From: a virus
Virus record (IMG/VR): IMGVR_UViG_3300021076_000018
Location: 1 to 34,047 of that record
Strand: one strand, 5' to 3'
Length of the DNA: 34,047 bases
Part shown: positions 15,937-23,177 of the stretch, one piece after another
Layout of the letters: each line of letters begins with the position of its first letter
Position numbering within the stretch: position 1 is the first letter of the stretch
Notes under the pieces: model-generated
The model's database searches: none
What the model was told of the DNA's origin: nothing
Seen by the model: only the letters and a program-made list of their open reading frames with translations
Made by a program: the position numbers and the translations under genes

Positions 15937-17390
15937 GACATTGCCTTGTGAAATTCAATCCACGCACCATTCAATGCAATGTCGGCAGGAACGGAATGCG
16001 AAGTTTCATAAACACGGCGTCGGCCGTAACCCATCCTCCACAACGAAGGACGTGTTTCGAACTTGCCAATTGCACCAAGTGCTACTTGAACTGGATTTCC
16101 CCATGTATTTCCGCCGTCATCAGACCAACGAATACTAACGGTTGGATTTTGATAGTTTCCGCTCGATGGCGCGTTCCCAGCGGTCATATCGAGAACTAAC
16201 TTATCATATACAATCCTGACTTCATCATCCAGCGTCGGAAATGACCGGATACGTGTTATTGGTTGTCCATTATCTGTAAAATTCAATGGATCAAGAATAT
16301 ACAGATTGCCATTTGTGCGATCTCCGCAATAGGTTGCGCCATAGGCATTTGTATAATAGAAGGGTAAAACAGCATTTTCATTTCCGTTATTGTCAGTGTA
16401 TGCGCGCTCATGCCAAACCTTCGTGTTAAGGTCATAAACCCATGTGGCATTTGCAGTGGGGAAAGTCAGCACATAAAACGGATGACCTTCAAGCTGATGC
16501 ATGCTTCCTACGGCGTCTGAAACCGTCGAATAAGACGATAAAACGTCCTCGATAGGATGCGTCGATATGCGAACAGCATTATAAGACTCTCCCATGAAAA
16601 CGATACAACGACCTGAATTTTCCTGACCGAGCCAGAACAATTTTATATCGAATCTGGCGACTGAATTTACTGCGGCAATCCCTTGCTGAATAAATACTCC
16701 TGGCATGATTGCATAAGCAAAAGTAGCGCCTCCGGCATTATAATAAACGTCGGTCGTGCGCGTTCCGAAGAGCCATATCTCACGATGCATAACTGCAAGA
16801 GTTTGCAAAGGATCGGCACCCCCTGCCTTACTGGCAAAATTAGGAACGTTCTGAAACGTTGAGGCGTTAATATCTGAGAGATACCATTGATTTGTATTCG
16901 GTTGATTGATGATGAAATATCCATCCGAGAACGCAATAGCAACGCCACCCATGAATCCAGGATCTACAAGTGGATCAATTTGTTGCCATGTCGATCCAGT
17001 CAAATCACTAAGTTTAAATCTGAATCCATTTGGACTTCCATCTACAACAATTGCCTGATTTCCTCCGTCAAGGCCATTATCTGCAATCATCGCCTGACCT
17101 GAATTTGTCAATAGATTACCGATTGCATAATGTGTTCCATTTGATGATATGGCATAAACCGTCTCGCGATTGATGCTATAGAGCTGTCCGTTGCTAGCGG
17201 TATATTTGCATCGCTCAGGTTGATTATTTGGCGCGGTAGATATTAAGGTGAGGCCTGGAGTAACATAGGTCGTTACAGACGATTTCGCGTCGTCTTGCGG
17301 ATTGATTTCGGGAAATTGGTTGACGCACCTTTGCGCATCCGCAATCGTTGAACGCGCTTGGTAGAAACCTCCTTTTAAGGTGAGTTTCAT
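15933..17390 (-). CDS. P22 gp10-like packaged-DNA stabilisation / tail-hub protein
   Basis: A 485-residue protein close in length to P22 gp10 (472). The N-terminal pattern GGFYQARSTIADAQRCVNQFPEI, then VTPGLTLIS, and the later DGGNQAIVVDG and FWLGQENSGRCIVF are characteristic of the phage stabilisation (PF11134-type) beta-propeller proteins. The family plugs the portal vertex with gp4 after packaging. It overlaps both neighbours by 4 bases. Confidence 0.85.
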   Translation of the reverse strand: MKLTLKGGFYQARSTIADAQRCVNQFPEINPQDDAKSSVTTYVTPGLTLISTAPNNQPERCKYTASNGQLYSINRETVYAISSNGTHYAIGNLLTNSGQAMIADNGLDGGNQAIVVDGSPNGFRFKLSDLTGSTWQQIDPLVDPGFMGGVAIAFSDGYFIINQPNTNQWYLSDINASTFQNVPNFASKAGGADPLQTLAVMHREIWLFGTRTTDVYYNAGGATFAYAIMPGVFIQQGIAAVNSVARFDIKLFWLGQENSGRCIVFMGESYNAVRISTHPIEDVLSSYSTVSDAVGSMHQLEGHPFYVLTFPTANATWVYDLNTKVWHERAYTDNNGNENAVLPFYYTNAYGATYCGDRTNGNLYILDPLNFTDNGQPITRIRSFPTLDDEVRIVYDKLVLDMTAGNAPSSGNYQNPTVSIRWSDDGGNTWGNPVQVALGAIGKFETRPSLWRMGYGRRRVYETSHSVPADIALNGAWIEFHKAMS

Positions 17391-18106
17391 GTCGTCCGGT
17401 CCGAATAAATATTGTAATGCCCACTGCGCAGCAAAGTCTGGTCAATGTGTAGCATTTGAATCTGAGTATTAGCGCGTTGCATCGCTTTTACTGCCATTGC
17501 GCGACGCATTTTCAAGTCTTGCGAAATCGGGAATGCAAACAATGTGCAAATCCGCATCGCCAATTCATATATCAGCGCATTCTGATAAACCGGAGGCATT
17601 GCAAAAGCATCATTCGAATAAACGAACTGCTGCAATAACGTCAAAATTTGCATCGTGATCGTATATGTACTGTTCGGAATCGGCCAAACGTACAAATTAC
17701 CTAATGGGTATTGCGTGTCGAGAAAAATATATTCAGGAAATGATGCCAGGGAAGGCAAAGCAATGTATGTTTTCCAATCTTCGTGCGAATGAATGATTCT
17801 CAGCGGATAAACGACGTTGTTTTGCGTGAATTGCGCACTTTCTAACTGCTTTGGCCATGGTGTATTGATCTGTCCTCCGACACCGATTGTGTATGATGTC
17901 GCGCCGGTCGCAACAAAACTAACATCAGTTAGACAATAAACATCATTTTTATTATTTGACCATTCATTCATCAACAGATTTAGCGTGTCGAAAATATCCT
18001 GAATATCTTCAGCCTGAAGCGTTTGCCCAATACCCAATATTCCAGCATTCTTCGCAGAAAGCTGAATCAATCGGTACGTGGTAAATGGCGTGGCTTGAGT
18101 TGGCAT
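17387..18106 (-). CDS. gp4-like tail accessory / head-completion protein
   Basis: A 239-residue protein. The N-terminal half includes LIQLSAKNAGILGIGQTLQ and DIFDTLNLLMNEWSNNKNDVY, a helical pattern found in portal-adapter proteins of podoviruses (P22 gp4, T7 gp11 type). A middle segment LYVWPIPNSTYTITMQILT is also shared by that group. It sits immediately upstream of the gp10-like gene, matching P22 order. It is longer than P22 gp4 (166), so the exact family is unsure. Confidence 0.7.
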   Translation of the reverse strand: MPTQATPFTTYRLIQLSAKNAGILGIGQTLQAEDIQDIFDTLNLLMNEWSNNKNDVYCLTDVSFVATGATSYTIGVGGQINTPWPKQLESAQFTQNNVVYPLRIIHSHEDWKTYIALPSLASFPEYIFLDTQYPLGNLYVWPIPNSTYTITMQILTLLQQFVYSNDAFAMPPVYQNALIYELAMRICTLFAFPISQDLKMRRAMAVKAMQRANTQIQMLHIDQTLLRSGHYNIYSDRTT

Positions 18107-19087
18107 TTAATACCCCATGCATGAAACTTCTACAACATCATTTGATGTCCAGGCTTGCGCTAATCCAGTAGTCAAAGAATAGTTTGTGATCGTCACGCTA
18201 GTAGTGCTTGCTGCTCCCGTCTGCTGCACATTAGCTGTAGTCGTGATATCCCTTGCCGTGCAATGCCATGAATGCGCTGCGGCCGGAAGTGTGAATACAA
18301 GAGGCTGACTGCCCGTACAACTTCCGCTATTGGTCACAGTGAATGCAGCAGTGCTATTTGCAGTCGTAATTGAAGCTGTTGAACATCCTCCACTCGCAAG
18401 AGTTGGAGCCGTACTGCTGACAATAAGGTTTCCAGCATGGTCCGAGTATGCATTTGCTGTTATTGGCGGAATCACGTTTAGAGCTGCACCTGTCAATGAC
18501 ATTTCGCTGGTGATCGTGGTGCTACTTGTCGGCGTGACTAAAAATTGAATAGAAGTACTGTGATCGCTTCCGGTCCACGTATTGACCGTGTTGAATTCAA
18601 TATCCGCTGCACGAGCAGACCATGCCGTTCCATCGAATCCATATGCGCGAATTCCCAATATATGTTCCGTTGCTTGCAATGCAGATTGCGATGCATTGGT
18701 GCCATCGGCACGATATCCATTGATCAGAGAGGTTCCAGCAAATGAAAATACATTTTGCGCTGTGTTTGTACCATCCGCAGCGCCAAGATTGAATACACTA
18801 CCAGCAATCGCCGATGGAACAGTTGGCAATCCTGTGATATTCGTATTGATGCCTTGAACAGAATTGAACGTCTGAGCAGTATTTGTTCTCGCAATTCCTG
18901 GACCTGAATAAGTCGATCCACCAGGTCCGGTAAATTGAATACTGTTGCTAAAACTTAAAGTACCTTGATTCACTTGGCCTGTTCCGCCATTTGCAGAAGA
19001 TACAGGCAAAGGAATCTGCGGAGGTGAAATTTGCGAGTCTGCAAATAGGCAAATACCAAATAAGAGTAATGCAATTAACTTGCGCAT
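18107..19087 (-). CDS. Fibre-like beta-rich protein with apparent signal peptide
   Basis: A 326-residue Thr/Ser/Gly/Asn-rich protein. The start at the ATG at 19087 is preferred to a GTG three codons upstream. The N-terminus (RKLIALLLFGICLFADS) has the charge and hydrophobic core of a Sec signal peptide, with possible processing near ADS. The body looks like a fibre or beta-structured surface protein, with SSANGGTGQVNQGTLSFSN and IQFTGPGGSTYSG and a cysteine-containing C-terminal part. A signal peptide on a protein within the head-tail operon is unusual. It could instead be a membrane-tethering helix. Confidence 0.65.
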   Translation of the reverse strand: MRKLIALLLFGICLFADSQISPPQIPLPVSSANGGTGQVNQGTLSFSNSIQFTGPGGSTYSGPGIARTNTAQTFNSVQGINTNITGLPTVPSAIAGSVFNLGAADGTNTAQNVFSFAGTSLINGYRADGTNASQSALQATEHILGIRAYGFDGTAWSARAADIEFNTVNTWTGSDHSTSIQFLVTPTSSTTITSEMSLTGAALNVIPPITANAYSDHAGNLIVSSTAPTLASGGCSTASITTANSTAAFTVTNSGSCTGSQPLVFTLPAAAHSWHCTARDITTTANVQQTGAASTTSVTITNYSLTTGLAQAWTSNDVVEVSCMGY

Positions 19088-19088
19088 T

Positions 19089-19475
19089 TTATGCACCTAT
19101 CACAGCAAATTTAGTGCTTGTTCCAGAGCTTAATCCATAGATAGCATTGGCTATTCCAAACGGCAAAGTAACCGATGCGGTAGGAAGCAATTCAATATCG
19201 TTCACAGTCGCCGGGTTATTCGCAGAAACATATAACACATTAGCTGGATCAACATTCTGAATCGTGACCTGTGAACTGAAAACGCCGGCAGCGACCAAAT
19301 TCTGCGTACCGGAGTTATTGACAGTTCCATTCTGGCTAATGATTGTTTTTGAAACAGATGCAACAGGTTGACTTACAACAAGTTGCGCAAAATATGATTC
19401 ATTTCCCGAAACATCTTTCCACAGTTGCGGTAGATTATTTTGCGTTTCCGGTATTGCTTGGATCACGTCTGCCAT
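19089..19475 (-). CDS. Small beta-rich head/tail structural protein
   Basis: A 128-residue protein. It begins ADVIQAIPETQNNLPQLWKD and then has an all-beta-looking domain (QVTIQNVDPANVLYVSANNP, then TASVTLPFGIANAIYGLSSG). A clear AAGGAGTTGTC precedes the ATG. Place between coat and gp4-like genes suggests a capsid decoration or connector protein. No family is recognised. Confidence 0.6.
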   Translation of the reverse strand: MADVIQAIPETQNNLPQLWKDVSGNESYFAQLVVSQPVASVSKTIISQNGTVNNSGTQNLVAAGVFSSQVTIQNVDPANVLYVSANNPATVNDIELLPTASVTLPFGIANAIYGLSSGTSTKFAVIGA

Positions 19476-19484
19476 GACAACTCC

Positions 19485-19958
19485 TTATTCAGTATCAGCC
19501 GGCTTTACTGATTCGATCGCTTGAATCAATCGCCCAACTTTCCATGTCGCTTTTGTTTCAATTCCCAAATCAGTAGCGATTTTTCGCAATTGAGCTGCGT
19601 TCATGTTAAGCAGATCTGGATTTCCTTCCTGCGGAATCTCTGATGCTTCTTTCGCTGCGCTTGGAGAATTATGCCAGCCAGGACCAAGATCGGAATCTGC
19701 TTCTGCATCATCGACTATGCAATAAGTGCCATCGATGTGATATTTGTATTTTGGATATTCAACGAACTCGGGAGATGCACTGATCGGCTCTGCAACTTTT
19801 TGCAGAGAACTTCCATTCTTTTCGTACCACTCTTCACCAAGGGCATCTTGTTCTTCGCGATCTTGAACAATGACAGCCTTCAATTCCTTGTGATATACCC
19901 ATTTCGGAAATTCGACGAATTTCTGTGTTTCATGGCCGCTTGGTTTATAACCTGACAT
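19485..19958 (-). CDS. Virion-region protein with two repeated motifs and a SAP/HeH-like C-terminus
   Basis: A 157-residue acidic protein. An imperfect duplication is visible: FVEFPKWVYHKELKAVIVQD...LGEEW and FVEYPKYKYHIDGTYCIVDD...LGPGW. Each copy looks like a small beta unit of about 33 residues. The C-terminus, NAAQLRKIATDLGIETKATW followed by KVGRLIQAIE, resembles a helix-extended-helix nucleic-acid-binding motif (SAP/HeH). The ATG at 19958 has TGGAGA upstream and is preferred to an in-frame start at 19997. It follows the coat gene. A head-tail connector or DNA-end-binding role is possible. Confidence 0.65.
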   Translation of the reverse strand: MSGYKPSGHETQKFVEFPKWVYHKELKAVIVQDREEQDALGEEWYEKNGSSLQKVAEPISASPEFVEYPKYKYHIDGTYCIVDDAEADSDLGPGWHNSPSAAKEASEIPQEGNPDLLNMNAAQLRKIATDLGIETKATWKVGRLIQAIESVKPADTE

Positions 19959-20025
19959 TGTAATCTCCAGTCTTTTAAAATACACCGGAACTTTCATCCC
20001 GGTGTGAATTGCTTACAACTGACAA

Positions 20026-21622
20026 TTAAATCTTGTCAGGAACACGAACGGCCCATTCCGGCCGCAGCAAGTGATAGCCGTACAGCACATCAAGACGAGT
20101 GATGAATTGATCCGTCTGGACATTGTAGGCCGTGATAATACGCAACGACGTATTATCGTAGACTTCGCGATATGCCTCATGGACGCCTTTTGGCAACTCC
20201 AAATCGGCAGTAACCATCGTAACGGCCTCCGGAACATAAGCCACGTTCATCCGGTATTGAGCCGCGGAATTAAAGTCGAACGTGATTTGTGCGCCGTTGA
20301 TCGGAGACGTGGTAACTGTCTGATATTGAACTGTCGAACCGCCGACAGGTGGAGTCAATGCCGGATAGATGGACAATGAAGTTGCGTTTGTCGCAGCAGC
20401 CGCAGTCACAACAAAGCGTTGCAACGATGCAGAGGTCTGTTTGGTAACGCGATTTACCGCATATACTCCGGCAATCGTGAAGGTATCGCCAGCAACGACA
20501 GGACCAGAAAGCGCCGATATCGTCAAAGTTGTACCTGTCTGACTACCGCCGCTCACGGTCGGATTGGTTACATAAGTACCAGTTGTGTGTGAAAGCGTGG
20601 TTTGATCCATCATCCAGTCGAAACCAAGCGCATTTTTCATCTGGCCAGTCATGTACTGATCAGATAACCCTGACGCCGGGTTAAACAACCCTGCCAAGCT
20701 GCCAACGATACGAGCTTGCGTGATCGGGTCAAGCAATATCTTGCGACGACCACCAGGTGCCGAGTTTTGATCCAGAACAGCGCCGGCGCCCAAGAATGTA
20801 TTGATATCCGGAGACAGAACATTGTTCGCACCATCAAACTTCGCCGAAAGACCGGAGCAAGGAGTTTGGTTATCAGTATAAAGCGTTTGCGACGGAATCA
20901 AACCATCGAATGCGCCCATAATGTCGGCCGCTATTTGGCCTGCGGTATTATTGATCGCAGGCATAAGAACACGTTCAGAGTAGTCATCAATCGACAGAGA
21001 GCGTTCTGCACTCGAAAATTGAATATCTACACCAACTTGATTAGCCATGACAAGACTAATCTTGGTTTCGTTCGTGCCTTGAACCGAAGCAGCAGGACCG
21101 CGACGGACTGTGAAGTCATTCGGCAAGCGGATACGCAAGCTGGAACCTATTTTAGCTCCAGAACGCGCAAAGTCAGCGTCATACTGACGATCGATTGATT
21201 TCAAGAAAGCATTGCTATTCTTAAAAAGACGCACCTTTTGTTCGCTCTGAGTCGCTATTTCAGAACCGTCCTTTCGGACTGCTGCATGTTTCCATGCAGA
21301 GCAGACTATCTCATAACCCCGAAGGGTTCAATGCACTTCGGATCGCTTGATCCTACGACCTTGCGGTCTAGTCGTTACACCTTTTCTGATGTGGACAAAC
21401 GCCTCCATTGAGATGTTTTCCAACATTGCAGTTTCTGCATTTCAGAACTTGGCTCGGTATTGTCATGATATTGTTATGATATGATTTTTGATTCTACATC
21501 ATAACAATATTTTAGAGTTCCACCGAATTCACACTGTTTTCATTCAGAGTTTCCTCTGAAAGGCGCAATTTTGTCTACGCCTCACGAGTTATCATATCAA
21601 TCGTGAGAATCTGATTACTCAT
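20026..21622 (-). CDS. P22-type major coat protein, interrupted by a group I intron
   Basis: Exon 1 is 21577-21622 (AGGAG ribosome-binding site, ATG at 21622; SNQILTIDMITREA plus one base). Exon 2 is 20026-21233. Joining them across the intron creates a leucine codon (T+TG) and gives 417 residues running ...ITREALRLFKNSNAFLKS. This replaces an unspliced reading that ends at TAG after 15 codons. The body (GAKIGSSLRIRLPNDFTVRR, then SIDDYSERVLMPAINNTAGQ) matches P22 gp5-type coats. An inserted beta segment (GDTFTIAGVYAVNRVTK) recalls the P22 I-domain region. It follows the scaffold gene with its ribosome-binding site inside the scaffold stop. Confidence 0.93.
21234..21576 (-). ncRNA. Group I intron (IA-like), 343 nt, without an ORF
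   Basis: Elements seen on the minus strand. P1: exon AGGCGU (21582-21577) pairs with GCGCCU (21566-21561), ending in the conserved U.G at the 5' splice site. P2: TCAGAG-GAAA-CTCTGA (21559-21544). P4: UUCGGU with ACCGAG. P5: extended by a 13-bp inverted repeat (21498-21510 with 21468-21480). P7: GACTA (21373-21369) with TAGTC (21308-21304). P7.1/P7.2-like hairpins, and P3 as CAGUGU with GCAUUG. P8: AACCC-UUCG-GGGUU (21328-21315). P9 and P9.1 have GAAA loops (21299-21282, 21279-21268). The last base is G (omega G), and only that junction restores the coat frame. Confidence 0.93.
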
Positions 21623-21627
21623 AATAT

Positions 21628-22425
21628 CTATCTCCTAATCGGCGCATCCCGATTTCGACGCTCCATGAAGGAATCCAAAGATGCCCTCGATAAATCATCG
21701 TTCGCTCCGACACCATTGATTTGTGTGATAGGTGCAGGCGCTCGGGATACAGGTTTCGTGGATGGCTTACCTAATGTTGAGTTAATCTCAGCCATTCTGA
21801 TAGCCAACTGTACAGGTGGAAGGTTCATGAGTTCGTTTGCCAGATCGAGATTACTTCCCAAGTGATGCAGTACACGATGTCCGTTGTCGAGAACGGTTGC
21901 CGCCTGAATAAATTCAGGTTTTACCTCTCCCAACATGCCGATTTGAGCTAACGCAGTATCGAAGGATAAACCTTCCCCACCTGTGAACTCTTTTTTTCCG
22001 GCTGAATACACTTTATTACACGCATCGTTGTAGGCCGTTTGTTGAGTTTGCTCCAAGGCTATTTGCTGAGCGCGCTCTTCAATGGTTCTTTCAATGTCAG
22101 GTGTACTTTGTGTCCGTGTTTCTTGAGTCGTTCCGGCACGAGCAGCGGCTAGATCAGCCTCTAATCGTGCAACATCTCGTTGTCTTGCTTCCTCTGCCGC
22201 CTTCCTCTCGCGTGTCAATTCGTTGATGCGATGTTGATACCACGGGGTTTTAGCCGGTTTTACCGGTTGTTCCGTATTTCCTGCATCTTCGTTTGCCTGC
22301 GAGGTCTGCTCAGTGCCGATTTCCGAGCTGTTTTCTGGCAATGCCTTCTGTTCCTGATTTTCATCAGACGTCGAGTTCACGCTTTCCTGTCCGGTTTCCT
22401 GGACTGATATTTCTTCACCTGCCAT
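21628..22425 (-). CDS. Scaffolding protein
   Basis: A 265-residue acidic N-terminal, helical protein. It has a central coiled-coil region (INELTRERKAAEEARQRDVA) and a short basic C-terminus (ASLDSFMERRNRDAPIRR). The PVSRAPAPITQINGVGA linker before that tail is typical of P22-type podovirus scaffolds. In P22 the C-terminal basic helix-turn-helix binds coat protein and directs procapsid assembly. It lies directly before the coat gene, whose ribosome-binding site overlaps the TAG. A similar tail occurs in three small proteins at 29930-31000. Confidence 0.85.
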   Translation of the reverse strand: MAGEEISVQETGQESVNSTSDENQEQKALPENSSEIGTEQTSQANEDAGNTEQPVKPAKTPWYQHRINELTRERKAAEEARQRDVARLEADLAAARAGTTQETRTQSTPDIERTIEERAQQIALEQTQQTAYNDACNKVYSAGKKEFTGGEGLSFDTALAQIGMLGEVKPEFIQAATVLDNGHRVLHHLGSNLDLANELMNLPPVQLAIRMAEINSTLGKPSTKPVSRAPAPITQINGVGANDDLSRASLDSFMERRNRDAPIRR

Positions 22426-22466
22426 GATTGAACTCCATCAAGTAAATTTACACGGTGTTCGCGCCG

Positions 22467-23177
22467 CTACGCTGCTGCTTGTTCCAAATATTGCCGATCT
22501 GATTCCTGAATCTTCTTGATCAAGTATTTCTCGAAATTGCCTTCCCATTTCTTCACGCCGATATGACTGCAAGTCATTGTGCGATCGACATAAATTGGGT
22601 ATCCGAGATCCTTCAGTTTATTGCAGACAATGTTGTCCTCACTTACCAGATCACCATTGACAATCTTAATGTCAAAAACCATGCGAGATTCGCGACCTTC
22701 ATTGCGATATACTTCGCTGATATTCCACAAATCCTGCAAGGCTTTTTTCGACAATCGAAGCATTCCAGTTCCAATACCATCAACAGGAATTAAGCCGTTT
22801 GTCGGATAATCCCACGTGTAGGGAGTTCCGAACTGCGCAATGTTATTGATTCGCACATTGTAGATTTCCTGTGCATCCGTCTTTTTAGGAACTGGCGCGC
22901 CGACAACATCAACTGGATGATCCAACATCCTAAATAGGCTTTCTGGTTTCCATCCCTGGTCAGAATCGATAAAAACCAAATCATCGAAATCGTTCTCAAT
23001 CGCCAATTTCACAATGTCATTGCGCGCTCTCTGTACCAGGGAGTCATAGGCCATGTAGACAACTTGCAAATCGATGTCCATCTTTAGCGCCAACCTGATG
23101 GAATTATTCAAGCTGTCGTTATACCAGACATCGGTTTTGCCGTCGTAACATGGCGTACCGATTAATACGCGGCGCAT
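22467..23177 (-). CDS. GT-A type glycosyltransferase
   Basis: A 236-residue glycosyltransferase-like protein. It has RRVLIGTPCYDGKTD at the N-terminus, YDSLVQRARNDIVKLAI, the metal-binding FIDSDQGW (DxD-type motif near residue 73), GIGTGMLRLSK, and SEDNIVCNKLKDLGYPIYVD with CSHIG later. Together these are the marks of a nucleotide-sugar transferase of the GT-A fold. The gene overlaps the fibre stop by one base and lies between fibre and scaffold, so it may glycosylate a virion protein. The acceptor is unknown. Confidence 0.8.
   Translation of the reverse strand: MRRVLIGTPCYDGKTDVWYNDSLNNSIRLALKMDIDLQVVYMAYDSLVQRARNDIVKLAIENDFDDLVFIDSDQGWKPESLFRMLDHPVDVVGAPVPKKTDAQEIYNVRINNIAQFGTPYTWDYPTNGLIPVDGIGTGMLRLSKKALQDLWNISEVYRNEGRESRMVFDIKIVNGDLVSEDNIVCNKLKDLGYPIYVDRTMTCSHIGVKKWEGNFEKYLIKKIQESDRQYLEQAAA

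Noticed and set aside
20026-21234. Coat gene as a simple ORF starting with GTG at 21234
   Set aside because: This start lacks a ribosome-binding site, and its first base is the intron's last G. The true N-terminus lies at 21622.
21234-21576. Homing endonuclease ORF inside the intron
   Set aside because: 343 nt with stops in all useful frames. The intron holds only RNA structure, so any mobility would need a separate nuclease such as one of the HNH genes.
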